Positions 32,838 through 44,562 of a DNA stretch of 64,000 nucleotides are shown in pieces. The notes beneath the pieces are model-generated. The model saw only the letters and a list, made by a program, of their open reading frames with translations. It was not told the DNA's origin and ran no database searches. The stretch comes from Euptelea pleiosperma. Lineage: Eukaryota; Streptophyta; Magnoliopsida; Ranunculales; Eupteleaceae. The stretch spans positions 4,474,714 through 4,538,713 of the forward strand of contig CM068548.1 in assembly GCA_035048495.1 (NCBI GenBank), written 5' to 3'. Within the stretch, counting starts at the first letter, position 1; every line of letters starts with the position of its first letter. Made by a program: the position numbers and the translations under genes.

Positions 32838-33322
32838 TATGTACGTCGGTGGAGAAGCACAAATGTTATTTGTATCATTGAAGATCATTAGCTGAATTAT
32901 GGTTTAAAATCGAAACAACCTATGAGATTCATCGAAGTTTCATCCTAAGTTCAGTTGTTAGTTTTAGTTCTGAAGAACACTTAATTCAAATTTTTTATGA
33001 AGCATCTATGCAATATCTTTTTGAAATTAATGTAACTTCTATAACTATTTTTATGTCTACTACACCTACACCATCATATCAATCGGATTATGGTCATAGA
33101 GATTTTCAAGGTAAGCCTAACTCATTGAATCAATTTCAAACCGTTGACCACAATCCGATTGTAGAGATTGACAATGAAGATCGTGATCTTCTACCAGTTG
33201 ACGATGAAGATGAGGATACAAATGATCTGCAAGTCGAGTCTTTATCGTCTAGCGATAATGTGGTTGTAGTCAGCGGCATCACTGACTACAAGTGTCATCG
33301 AAGGTATACTCTAAAAAATTAG
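32838..33322 (+). pseudogene. MULE-type transposase N-terminal fragment
   Basis: From the ATG at 32838 the plus strand reads MYVGGEAQMLFVSL, then (after a shift) SLAELWFKIETTYEIHR and, at 33,008-33,322, an acidic stretch with EDRDLLPVDDEDEDTND. This is the layout I associate with the N-terminal region of plant MULE transposases (PB1-like part, then an acidic linker before the DNA-binding and DDE domains), from memory of the family. No DDE, zinc-finger or SWIM domain follows. It appears to be a 5' fragment. Confidence 0.45.
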
Positions 33323-33394
33323 CACGTTTAGCCATTGGTTTTAGTACTCAGAAAGATGAGTGAATCCAACTACTAGAATCACACTTTAAAAAGT

Positions 33395-33535
33395 ACTAAA
33401 ATCTATTAGTTAGAGATTACTAATCAGGGTGATTTTTGGTTTGTATATCCACTAAGGGGTAGGCTAATTAACATCCATACGGTCAATGGGCCCACATGGC
33501 AATGATGAGTAACAAAAATGGTGCTACCTGACGAC
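33395..33535. mobile_element. Foldback MITE family A, half copy
   Basis: Contains TGATTTTTGGTTTGTATATCCAC, CATCCATACGGTCA and CCACATGGCA, the right-end words of family A. No left end was found. Confidence 0.5.
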
Positions 33536-33604
33536 GAAAAATGTGAGGTATTACATCTTTTTCCTATGAACCCTAGCACGAGACCCTAAGGGCATGTTTG
33601 ATTG

Positions 33605-33835
33605 CCAAGGGGCTTGGTTGACCCAGTGTGTACACCTTTCTGGTTGTCTGATAGGACACAGATTTCTGGTAGTTTGTCAGTGCGCGGAGCGGGGTTGACC
33701 GCAAGTACCACGATCGACCTACCCTTGGGTTAACATGTTAAGGGGCTTGGTTGACCCAGTGTGTATACCTTTCTAGTTGTCTGATAGGACACAAGATTTC
33801 TGGTAGTTTGTCGGTGCACGGAGCCCGGTCGACCA
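33605..33835. repeat. Direct repeat of about 90 bp
   Basis: AAGGGGCTTGGTTGACCCAG and the following about 75 bp occur at about 33,608-33,700 and again at about 33,738-33,830 with few changes. They probably lie inside or beside an LTR fragment. Confidence 0.75.
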
Positions 33836-34640
33836 ACGGTTGCCCCCGCCTCTAGAGTTAGGTCGATCGAGGTACTTGCAGTCAACCCCGCTCTTTCCTT
33901 TTGCAGATTTTTTATCCGTTGCGTCTTGCCCCTATTTAACATGGCCTTTGCCTCTTTGGGCATTACGACTTTTGAAGCATACAGATTTTTGTCACAACTA
34001 GCCAAACCCTTAATTACCTTCGTTTGTCTAAACGATTTTTGGAACCCTAATCTCTGCATGTGACTATCCTGAGCAACCTATTTGAGATTAGGGTTGGTGC
34101 GTTTGGAGTTTTCCCAATGTTCGATTCTATAATCATCACTCAAGGGACTTGCTCATGTATTTGATCTACACCTCTTTGGTAGCCTTTCTCGAGGCTTCGT
34201 GACCTCTATTCTTCTCATCTGGAGAGGTAATTTCTTCACTGCTGATTATTTTACTGAAATAGTATAGAGTTCTGTCTTGTAGAACTTGTAGAAGAAATAT
34301 TGTGTGAGTGTTGAGTTGTAACTCAACTTGGTTTGTCCTAGAGCGTAACTAAGCGTTACTCTGCTTGACCTAGAACGTAACTAGGCGTTGATCTGCTTGA
34401 CCTAGAGCATAACTAGGCATTAATATGCTTGACCTAGCGTAATTAGGCGAGACCTAATAAACCTAAAGCGTAACTAAACGTTGAGAGAAGTGATTCTCTC
34501 AGTGTTGGTTAGTGGGTTTCTAACTATTGTTATTCAATTGTCAAAGTTGTATTACTTGATTGAATAGTGGATTTTGCTCTCTCTCAAGAGTGTAACAATG
34601 GATGTAGGTATATTTTAATTATGCCACAGTGGATGTAGGT
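33836..34640. mobile_element. LTR-retrotransposon LTR-like fragment with tandem subrepeats
   Basis: The region carries GTCGACC/GGTCGATC words. It then has five imperfect copies of a unit of about 33 bp (CTTGACCTAGAGCGTAACTA) at 34,330-34,480, and a leader-like end (GATTCTCTCAGTGTTGG, CTCTCTCTCAAGAGTG). This resembles long LTRs of Sirevirus-type Copia elements, but no TG...CA ends, PBS or ORF confirm it. Confidence 0.4.
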
Positions 34641-36029
34641 GCACATGTGCGTTGCACTTGGAATATAGAAATTCCTTTTACGATCACTACATATATAAGA
34701 TAAAATTGTAGCCATTTCAACAACAAAAAATTCATAACGTACCACATGCAAGAGTCAATTTATTCATCATCAAAACATTATCTATCGAAAATTCATCCAA
34801 GTTTAGCATACAAAAATTTGCTAACCTGCGTGACCAATAAGAAATCGGAAGAAAAAGAGATTCAAATCAGCAGATCAACGCCTCCTCAAAATCTGAAATC
34901 GATCTATGTGTCACAGAAAATGCTTCATAACAGTAGCCTTAAATCATCTTCTCCCATTGATTCTATGCTACATTCCCTATCAAAAACAACTCACATGTAT
35001 CATAAGAATGGCTTTACTTTGGGTGTGTTTCAGGTAACACCATATAACAAAAATCAGCTCAGACCGACATTTCTAGTCTTATTTAAAGTGTAACTGATGG
35101 AAAAAAAAGTGTGAAAAATTTAGAAAATCTGAAGAAAATTCAGATTTGGCTGATTTTTTGTGTCTGTGTCAGGTGTAATAAAAAAAGGATGTCTGATCTA
35201 AATGGATTGAACATGAGAATTTTTTTTTAAGAGCTTTGTGAGACCAGCCCAAGAAATAAACTATGGGCCAGGCTGTAGGGACTCACGAAAGTGAACCAAT
35301 AAGTTCACTAATGTGGTCGGGCATTAATTTCGAGAATCAAACGGTGGTTGTGCTTTGGCAAAAGTGAATGCCAGCATAATGTTAAGAATATACTTAGATA
35401 GGCTCATCAGCATAATGGAACCTAAACATGCGTGCAGTCGTAAAAAAAATAGCCAGAAAACGAAACCATTTTAGCCCACGTAAATATTGTCATGGTTACT
35501 GTGGGCCCCACTTCAATACTGTCATGGTTACTATGGACCCACTTAAATACCGTCATGTTTGGGGCCTTTCCTCTTCGTTTCTTGTTTTGGAAGCCCTTAG
35601 TGGTTGTACAGTTCTTTTGGGGCTTTCTCATCCTCTCTCTTAATATATATCTTTTACCCGTAAAAAAAAAATGAATGTCTCATGCACTCAGTGAATTGAC
35701 ACCCAAATATTACCCAACTTGCTTGGCTAGTAAACAAAGATTTGAAATAATCTTCATTGTAGTGAAGTTAAGTATAAAGGCTCCAACAAGATAAAGTGGA
35801 CCTTTAAAATCCCATACACTGATATAATAATTCTTGCCTTAAATAGATAGAAAAAAAGAGGTTTTTGAACTAAAGGAATCTAAAGCCAAAGTATTCATTT
35901 TCTATAGGCTGGGGCATAGAAGAACAACTGTTAGCGAAACCAGCAAGGTGAAACATACCAACACCTAAATTCACTTTAGAATAGAAAAACTATTATAAAG
36001 GTACTTCTTCTAGCTTTACTACAGAGTGA
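34641..36029. other. Intergenic spacer
   Basis: AT-rich. A segment ending CTTTTACCCG plus an A-run at about 35,658-35,670 looks like a LINE 3' tail on the plus strand, preceded by a twofold repeat GTCATGGTTACTRTGG (35,490-35,540). The 115-codon reading at 34746-35093 has no recognisable domain. Confidence 0.4.
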
Positions 36030-36620
36030 AGTAAAACATGACTTATTATGGAGTAGAGGCATAAACGTTGTTGATCACTGTCCTCTATGTTTAGGGAGTG
36101 GCGAGTCTAGCAATCTCATCTTTCTTCATTGCAAGCGGGCTTGGGAGGTGTGGTCGGTTTTTTGGAGGAGCTTTGGAGTTGCATGGGTAACACCTAGATC
36201 CATTAAGGAACTTCTTCTCTCTTGGGAGGGCAAGGACCTAACGGATATAGGCAAAAGGCTTTGGGCATTAACTCCGCTGGCAGTCATTTGGAGTCTCTAG
36301 AGAGAGCACAAAAATAGTCTTTGAAGGGAGAAGCATGTTGCTGGAAGCTTTCGTGCTAGAAATTAAAGGCCTCGTCTTCCTTTGGATTAAATTATATAAG
36401 GAGGGGAGATGTATCTTCTTTGATGAATTGGTCTTCAAACGGGAGGAGTTGATTCATCATATGTAGGGGAGGTTGATCCGTTTGGGAGGGTGGATTAAGG
36501 TGGTTTTGCTTGTCTTTGCGTTTTTGTGTTTCAATACTGTAGGGACCTGCAGAGGACTTCTTGTCCTCTAAGTCCCCTCTTTTTTCTTTCTTATTAATAA
36601 AATTCTTTGACCTATAAAAA
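36030..36620 (+). mobile_element. LINE (plant L1 clade) 3' fragment with RT zinc-binding domain
   Basis: The plus strand reads DHCPLCLGSGESSNHLFLHC followed by WEVWSVFWRSFGV and IWSLWREHKNRVFEG, with a stop within it. This is the zf-RVT segment at the C-terminus of plant LINE reverse transcriptases. It ends in a T-rich and then A-rich tail (about 36,600-36,625). Everything 5' is missing. Confidence 0.75.
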
Positions 36621-37242
36621 AAGAAGGATAGAAGGAATAGAGAAAACTACAAAGTAAATAGTTGGTCTTGGACGTCATGGTTGATATTGAGATAGGTAGA
36701 CAAGACAAACAACCAAAGAAACCTAAATTCTTTTCAAGAAGTAGTGAAATATCTACCTACATGGTAATAGCAAAACAGAAGACATATTAAAAACAAAAAC
36801 CCAATTTTATTTCATGCAAATAAAATATACTACACGGGTAATTCTCTTCAGAAAATAGGATAAGTAGTCGAAGTTCAACAAAAAATAGATGAAAGAACAA
36901 CGTGCGATGTATTGAATAGAAGAAAGCGATGAGCATTACATGGTCAGGAATTTAGAGTAAGAGAGAGGGTTATTGGATATAAGAAACGGGTCAGTTGATA
37001 CTTGATATAAGATATTCAAATACAATGTACCCAATATACACAAAAACATAGAAAAACAAATCACAAACGAATAGAAAAGAACAAAAAATATAGCCTAAAA
37101 AAAGATTGAAATAAAATAAAAAATACTTACTCACAAATTCATCACCTTAGAATATTCAGTGACTGTAATGATGGGCTTTAAGTTGGACCAAAATCAAATC
37201 ATCATTTTACTTTCTTTCTGCCCTCAACAATCCTCCAGATAA
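36621..37242. other. Intergenic spacer
   Basis: AT-rich, no recognised feature. Confidence 0.5.
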
Positions 37243-37574
37243 GGAGTAAGACTTACAAGACCACCCACAATATAATCCACATGGCAATTTATTAGAGGAC
37301 ATTGACCGTATAGATGTTTGACCAATCCGTAAGTGGACCTATAAACCAAAAATCATCCTGATTAGTGATTTCAAACCTTTGGATCTTTGTACGGATGTCA
37401 TGCTCAAATTCCTATAGTTAAAATCAACCAAAGAAAATGACTTCAACTAATGCTTAGAAATTACTGATCAAGTTGATTTTGGGTTTGTAGGTCCACCTAG
37501 GGATTGGCCAAACATCTATACGGTTAGTGTCCTCTAATAAATTGCCATGTAGTTTATATTGTGGGTGGTTACTC
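37243..37574. mobile_element. Foldback MITE, family A, with 8-bp target duplication
   Basis: 332 bp flanked by the perfect direct repeat CCAGATAA (37235-37242 and 37575-37582). The ends are inverted copies (GGAGTAA..., ACCACCCACAATATA.., CATGGCAATTTATTAGAGGA) over about 100 bp. An 8-bp duplication fits hAT or MULE-type elements. Confidence 0.8.
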
Positions 37575-37774
37575 CCAGATAAGTTACTTATTGTACTTCC
37601 AAACACAGTTTTGCCAAGCGGCTCTAGATCCTCCCTTATGTGCAACACAGAACTTATCCCACATTTGATGGGGTAGAGTCAATGACCTATCCAAGAGCTT
37701 AGAATTCTGCTATTAACGTTTTATTATAAAAAAAAATGTATTATATGGCGAAACCTTTTTAAGGTTTTTTAAAA

Positions 37775-38169
37775 GGGTCAGGATCAGGGGACACAAATTT
37801 TGACACAATTTCACACCAAAAAATTGGCGGAGGCCAATATATAAATTAGAATTTTTGGAATGGGGTAATTTTTGGTGAGGATGGTCTCTATGATGAAAAG
37901 ATCACCCTCACAACAAATTCAAATCATTTTGATATTCGTAGCCTGATTTGCAAGCTGAAGAATTATGGACTCTCTAATATTTTGCGTTAACTTGAAACCA
38001 ACATTTGATGGGGTTAGAATTTTCAGAATGAGCTAATTTTTTGTAGAGGTGATCTTTATGGTGAGGAGATCATCTCATAAAAAATCAGCTGTTGATTTAT
38101 CTTCCATTTGGGTGCACCAAAAATTTGGAGAAATTTTGTGTCAAAATTTGTGTCCCTTGATCCTGACCC
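37775..38169. mobile_element. MITE with GGGTCAGGATCAGGGGACAC ends, 395 bp
   Basis: Inverted ends of about 50 bp: GGGTCAGGATCAGGGGACAC at 37775 and its counterpart ending at 38169. Flanks TTTTTAAAA (37766-37774) and TTTTTAAAT (38170-38178) match 8 of 9, as for a MULE-type 9-bp duplication. A fragment of the same end occurs at about 29,230-29,276. Confidence 0.8.
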
Positions 38170-39184
38170 TTTTTAAATTCAAGTATTTAATAGAAATTAA
38201 TGTGCAAATTATATTTGAATAGCATGCTAACAATTCCTAATTATTGATAAAATTTATTCAAGTTTTTATTATAAAATCATTACTTTTACCCTTTTTACTG
38301 AAGTTTGAGTGAATTCACAAACCACCATATCGAATTAAACTCCCATTTTTTTATAACGTACTCTTTTTGTGGAATTGCTAAGTTAAAGACAAAGATTAAA
38401 CAAAGATAACTCAAAAATGGACACTGTATACAAAGATGACACAAATATAAACATATTACATTAAGTTTAGGGGTCTGCCTAACCCCAGCTTAAAGTTTAA
38501 AAAAAAAAAAAAAGGTTTTTTTTTTTTTTTTGTGGTGAATAGATTATAGATTTTTAAGATCTTATTCAAAGTGGCGGCGGAGAAAGTGGTGAGGGTCCCA
38601 TCACCGACCGCATCATAACTAAAGTAATCTGGGTCCTTAGAGTGGACTGACTCTGGACCCTAAAATAGGTTATGAATAATGGATTAGAAATGGGCCTAAG
38701 GCCCATAAGTATCAATTGGGTTCCAAATTGAATCCTAAAAATGTTCTCAAACCTCTAAAATTGGCTCTAAAACCCACTTAAATAATTGCAACCAAACCAT
38801 CATGCATTATTATTAGTTATAGTAATTAATATTACATAACAATCAATAATTACATAAATGAGTCATTACACTTTAAGAAAATGATCAACAAGTAGTATCC
38901 ATACCCCTTTAGGGCATAAATAGTCCTCTTACTTAAGGGGAAATGAATTGGAAATTAGGAGAAGACTCTTTCCCTTTATCTCTATCTTTCATTTTTTTGT
39001 GCTGACATAGTGGACTTTGAATGGCCTACCTATGTGTTTAGGCGAAGCCCAGAGGTACTAATCCTACCTTAATCTAGCATTATCCATTAGTAATAATATT
39101 GATCCATACATGGATCCAAGAAGTAATAAACATGCATTTTTACTTAATTTAATATAAAGAACCAATGTGGTTTTAGAATTTGTT
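38170..39184. other. Intergenic spacer
   Basis: AT-rich, with an A-run joined to a T-run at 38,500-38,532 (a possible hairpin). Nothing recognised. Confidence 0.45.
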
Positions 39185-39475
39185 AATTGACATCCCACTT
39201 TGGGAGAAGATAACTCCTACAGTAATGATCAACTATGATAGTCAAGCAACATTATAGAAAATAACAAGTAGAACATATACTAAAAAGCTGAGATACGGAA
39301 GTCTCAAGACATCAGTTTATTAAATAATTACTTTGGAGTGGAGTAATTACAGTCAATTATGTAATGTTGAATAAAACTTAATGAATATTTGACAAAAGAT
39401 TTTGCTAAAGAGATAGTGCATAAAATGTCAAAAGGAATGAGGTTAAGGTCTATAAAGTAAACAATCACCTTTGAT
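39185..39475 (+). mobile_element. Decayed Copia RNase H fragment
   Basis: The plus strand reads DIPLWEKITPTVMINYDSQAT, then LRYGSLKTS, and then (after stops) KMSKGMRLRSIK. This matches the order of the last part of Copia RNase H ('CDSQAAI', 'SKGMGLKP'). Stops and shifts abound. A purine-rich TAGTGGAAGATTATTGG at about 39,927 could be the old PPT/LTR junction. Confidence 0.55.
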
Positions 39476-41558
39476 GGAATCTCAATTTAAATCTTAAATG
39501 AATGGCATGATCACTTCTACATGACTTACCTATATGAGAGTGGAAGTCAGGCCACTTCTTATGAAAACTAGATACTTTCACGAAATTAGGATATTGCACA
39601 AAGCCATAATATGCAAGCTTAATGAATGCTCTAGCTTATGAAAATAAATTTGTGTGATGAATCCAACTTATCTCTAAGGATCTTTGATTCAAGACATAGT
39701 CACCATGAAACCTTGATAAATTTTAATTTACTAACACTAAGTGTAGATTCGAGTTTAAAAGACAACTTCATCTATGCATTTATTTCTATGATAATGCCTA
39801 AAGATTTATGAAATTATTTTTATCGAAATTAAAATGATTTAGAACTACGAAGTTTGATCCCGTAAGGGTACATATGCAACCATTTGGTGTTTATTTTATT
39901 TATATTGTTCAAAATAATTTTAAAAATAGTGGAAGATTATTGGAGATACTTTTAAAATAAGTTATTCTGTGTGTGTTTTTTTCTTGTAAATAAGAATGTG
40001 TGCAAAGTTTAGTCACACACTGAAAAGAAAATAAAAAAGTGTAGTATATAAAGTAGAAAGTTTTCCATACATATCTATTTTATAGACTCCTGTGAAAAAA
40101 GTTTGTGTGGCGCATGCAACACGCAATTGTGTGAATTATTTATTGGCACATTTCATACGTAAGTGTTCATTCGAGAAGTCTTAAAATTTTGACCATTAAT
40201 CGGTTAACGATTGACTTAATCTAGATGTTGACTTAGAATGGTCAAATGATTAGATAATCATTCGAATGTCACAATAGTCAAAAGGAGTCCAACGGTCATG
40301 TACGTAAAATCACGCAGTTAATCAGTACCACATGATCGTGGGATGGCGTAGATAAATGGCTACAAATTGATCCAATTAAGAAGAAAGGATATGAGTATCC
40401 AAAATTGATTTTGTCCTACTCTTCCATTCACAAACTAATTTTCAAGCGGAGACTGAGCCAGAGTAATCAAGAGACTAAACCACAAGATGGTGAAATAAAT
40501 TTGGCTTTCAATTTATTTGTGCTTGTGAATGATTTAAAACAATAGCATTAGAAGGTGAGATAGGATTAAAATCCAGCTAGAAACTTTATAAATAAAAAAC
40601 AAGACTTGGAATCAAAGCTCTTCTGAGATTGATAGAGAGAAATCGAACTAGGAAAAACATAAAAATAGCTTGAAAATGAAGCTCTAGTTTAATGATAACA
40701 TTGAGGGTGAATAATGGTAATGACCATGGTGTTGGTGGTTGAGGTGAGGCAGGAGATGGAAGTTTTGCAAAAACCCTCTCTTCTCTTGTGAACACCTATA
40801 AATTATGAATTCCCACTAATGATGAAAATTTGAGCTATGGATCATATATATGGTCTCAACTTTTAATGAGTCTAGCACAGGGCAATTCTTCGGTGCACAC
40901 AAGAATTTTGGGTAATTTAGTAATGTCCCCTTGCTATACAAAAGTATCTTGTAATACCCCCCTAAACTTTGAAATGTTAGGATACCCCCTTTGACCAGAT
41001 TCAACCGTCATTGGCCAACATTAGAATGTGATGCATGTTAATTATTTTGAGAAATGACTAAAATACCCTTCTCCTCTTCAACCTCAAACTCGTGACATCC
41101 TCCCCCCCCCCCCCCCCCCCCTCCCACCCCCTATTTCCATCTAACCAATATAGACACCATCACACTACAGACACCCATCACCAACTATTGCCATTGCCAT
41201 TGAGCAGCGAGGGTCATCAAAGTTCTACTTAGTAAGGAGAAAGGTTCCATTTCTCATTATGTTTTAGTACAGTGAACTTAGATAAAATGACCTCAATCTC
41301 ATTTCCAAATCCCAATTCCTTAAATCCCACTTTTAGACTTTCTGCAACGCTTCTTCCCTACCCACATTACTATTCTTATCTCTCTCTCTCTCTCTCTCAT
41401 TAGCTCTACAGACCTTTAATGGCTCATATTCAACCTTTGCTAAGAAAACCTTTAATCCTCTTTGTTTCTTTGTGATGCTTCTCTCCCCTTCTCCACTATA
41501 AATTGGGTCTCCATAGATAGAATCCTTCACCGATCTCGCTTCCTTTGTTTCACTCTAA
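39476..41558. other. Intergenic spacer with a C20 tract
   Basis: AT-rich. Contains a run of 20 C (41102-41121) continued by CTCCCACCCCC, and a CT-rich region (41,370-41,400). ORFs here are not recognised. Confidence 0.5.
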
Positions 41559-41720
41559 ATGGGTCTGTTTTGGGCTTTGATTTTTGCTGCTTTGCTAGCT
41601 TTCTTGACAATTGCCGGAGATAGTTACCATGCGAGGCAAACATTTATAGTGTGGGTCCAAAACGACTTGAAGCCCTCCATCTACTCCGACATCAAACGCT
41701 GGTACAGTTCCACACTATGA
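41559..41720 (+). pseudogene. Subtilisin-like protease (SBT) first-exon fragment
   Basis: A 53-codon ORF: a hydrophobic signal peptide (MGLFWALIFAALLAFLTIAG), then QTFIVWVQNDLKPSIYSD and HWYSS-like IKRWYSSTL, then a stop. This matches the signal peptide and the start of the I9 propeptide of plant subtilases (family pattern TYIV.V....KP..F..H..WY.S.L). It is cut off there, with no catalytic Asp/His/Ser domains. A TATA-like ACTATAAATT lies about 60 bp upstream (41,498), so the fragment may include its old promoter. Confidence 0.6.
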
Positions 41721-43505
41721 GGCATTTAGACTGAAAAAATTCCAGAACCCATCATGGAGAAAACAACAATAAAGATTTTCTCCATCTCTATATAAATATC
41801 TTTCAGAAAATGACCATAAAGACCGCAGCTTACAGCGATGTGGTCATTTAAAACTGTAGGAAATATTTTTGGGCCATTTGATTCTGCTTTATAATTTGTT
41901 GGACACATTAGTCCATTTTCCCATCGCCGTTGTACAAAGAGTTAGGATATTTGATCGCTTTTTCCATTTTACCCTTATGAACTTGCTGAACAAATCCGTA
42001 CGTCAGACCTCGTTGATGACGCATATCTATGAACAAAGAAAACCTTTGAAGTTTGTTTTTTAGAGAAGAACAGAACAGAACAAAACGAAGAAGAGAAGAA
42101 GGGAGGAAGAGAAGAAGAAGAAGAAGAGAAAACCTTTGACGTTCATTGTTGAATTTCATTTTTTAGATAATAACATAACAAAACGAAGAAGAGAAGAAGG
42201 ACGGAAGAGAGGAAGAAGAAGAGAAATCCGAAGGAAGAAGAGAAAACCCTTGAAGTCTATTGTTGAAGTTCATTTTTCACTAATTTTCAAGTCTAAGCTT
42301 CTTTGGCCTTGAGATGATTGATAAGGTGGAGGTGATCAATACCATTTTTATGAAAATTAGTGCAACAGTTGGGAATAGTTGGGGATAACCATATCATAAG
42401 TTTATACAATAAGATGACGCCACCATGAACACATTGCAACTCCAGCAGCTGCTGAATCACCTTTACTCTCGGATAGCCCAGGACGTGAAAAGAAAAGGCA
42501 CAAAGCAATGACCATTGTTTGTTCAAAGATCATTGGATTTACTCACTTAGATTCTAATCTATTGATTGACAATGTTTCAACATGGAATGATGCTTGATCA
42601 GAGCTAGAATATTAGTAACTCTGCTTAGTTTTGATTACATATATTTGAGATTGGCTTTAAAATGAATTAATGATTCTTTGACTGATTTTGTAATACTACA
42701 ATTAGGGAAAGTATCGAAGTTAACTACTTCTATGGCATTTGAGCCCAATCATCCATGGATGTTATCTATCCAATAAAACAAAAACACTCATGGAGGATGG
42801 TGAGTTCGCCTAATGATCGGGTGCTCACTAATTCAATTTTCTGGATAATTTTTTTCTTTTGGATAAGTAAAGATTTTGTTGAAAATGGTACTAGTTCTAC
42901 CAATTTCAATGAAAATGGTACTAGTTCTACCAATTTCCACTAAAATTGTACTGATGCCGATTCACCTACACCTTATCAATCATTGAAAAGCAAAAGTCGA
43001 AGGACCAGCCCACCAAAGAGGTCGAGGAGACATACCGAGGATGGAACAAATTAGATACTTGTAACAATGTCGCTCGTTTTTAGCAAGAGCTTCAAACCGC
43101 CTTCTTTCTTAACATAAGTTTCGAACTGGCATCACCTTCATGGATTAATACATAAGCTTCAATACGAAATCATCTTCTTCAACTTCTTCTTTCTTAGCAT
43201 AAGCTTCAAACTGGCATCACCTTCTTTACCTTTATCTTTCTTAGTTACCTTCTTCAAAGTTCTAAGCAAGTTCAAAGAACATGGCATCACATTCATCTTC
43301 ACCTTGGAGCATAGTAGAGGGAGAAAATGGAGGGAAACTCCACTGCTTGAGTTGTAGAGGATAGAATTGGAGGAAAAGTCATTGAAGATATTGAGGCTAA
43401 CGTACTATTTCTGTACGTCAGTCACACCTCAAATCAAACTGTTGCAAATCAATTCATGTAGACTAACTGGAGGGTAGTATGGGTATTTTAGACAAAAATG
43501 GATGG
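41721..43505. other. Intergenic spacer left of the MULE
   Basis: Besides the GAA-rich repeats, it holds a 30-bp tandem pair AATGGTACTAGTTCTACCAA (42,873-42,940) and a repeated CTTCAAACTGGCATCACCTT word (43,120-43,225). No gene recognised. Confidence 0.45.
42039..42290. repeat. GAA-rich tandem duplications
   Basis: Two to three imperfect copies of a unit of about 95-105 bp, made of CCTTTGA.GTT.ATTGTTGAA plus long GAAGAAGAGAAGAAG tracts. Confidence 0.65.
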
Positions 43506-43514
43506 TAAGTTAAA

Positions 43515-43558
43515 GGGTCGCTCTACGGGCGCCCACGTCTTTAAGCTGGGCACCTACA
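43515..43558 (+). repeat. Left terminal inverted repeat of the MULE
   Basis: 44 bp, exact complement of 54271-54314. Preceded by the target duplication copy TAAGTTAAA (43506-43514). Confidence 0.97.
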
Positions 43559-44562
43559 TTTAATGTGCACCCACACCTAATTGAGGGCTTATCTTTGGGC
43601 ACCCCATATTGCTGGGCACCCACATTACCCCACCCAAAAGGAGAGAAACCCAACCGTGAGAAAGGGTGTGGGCAACTGAGATTGAGACTGAGAGGTCGAG
43701 CTCTTCTTTGTCCTCTATCATCGTGACCCACTGTACGTCCTTGGCAGCACATATCGAAGCACTGTAGCACATTCTTCCTTCTTCTACCCATCTCCTTCCA
43801 TCCGCATTTTGGTGCTCTTGAAGAACCGAGACAAGGGCGCCACCAATCGTTGCAAGCATACCGAAAGATTAAACGAGGAAGGTAAGTTGTTTTTGTATAA
43901 ATGATTTTTACCAATGTATTGTTTCTCCACCAATGAGTTTTACGAATGCATTTATCTTTGTTGCACACACATGTTTGTGAAAATGTCTAAGATGATCCTT
44001 TTAGCATTGATATATGCGTGGCTGAGTTGTCTTGGTATATGCGTGGGTGGCCCGTGCCCGCGGCACTTTCCGACAAAGTGTTTGTCAAAATCGGGTGGGA
44101 GTTAATCTCAGCCATCGATATGAAGCATAGTGGATCTTAGTCACTCATTATTGAAGCCATATAAGATAAGAGGGGTATAAGAAAACCATTAAATTTCATT
44201 GGGCTCCTGAGCCTGACCCTTGGGCTATATGTAAATCCAACCCATTTCATTCCTTATATGTAGGTAAATAGTAGGTGACCCATGCCCATGGCACTCATCG
44301 ACAAAGCGTTTGTCAAAAGTGGGTGTGAGTGGTTGAGATCCACTGTCCATTTGGTGTGATAAGATCTCGGCCACCCTTTATGAAGCCAGATAAGAGGGGG
44401 AGACAATCGTTCTGTTTTGTTATATAGATGACTATATGTCTTTGTTTTCCTAAAATGTCAATTTTTATTTGTAATTGTTGCAATGGGTGTGTACTCCACC
44501 AAGTTGATAGAAAAGTTTTTTATTATTATTTTATTGTCTGTTTATTGTTGCTTGTAGGTACA
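43559..44562 (+). promoter_or_regulatory. Leader/promoter region of the PMD gene inside the MULE
   Basis: Sub-terminal copies of GGGCACCCACATT (43,575-43,632) follow the TIR. A possible leader exon ends near 43,881 (GAGGAAG|GTAAG) and the next acceptor is at about 44,557 (CTTGTAG). In between lie inverted copies (44,020-44,410) of the repeats at 48,040-48,480. Confidence 0.5.
44020..44410 (-). repeat. Left arm of inverted repeats flanking the PMD gene
   Basis: Two units of about 130-170 bp containing GACAAAG.GTTTGTCAAAA.GGGTG and TGAGATC. The segment 44068-44137 is the inverted equivalent of 48369-48438 with a single mismatch. Confidence 0.8.

Noticed and set aside
33008..33322. A free-standing acidic protein gene.
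   Set aside because: It continues in frame-shifted form from the MYVGGEAQ reading upstream, so it is better taken as a MULE N-terminal fragment.
34746..35093. 115-codon plus-strand ORF.
   Set aside because: Composition is like translated AT-rich spacer and it spans a decayed MITE-like segment; no domain.
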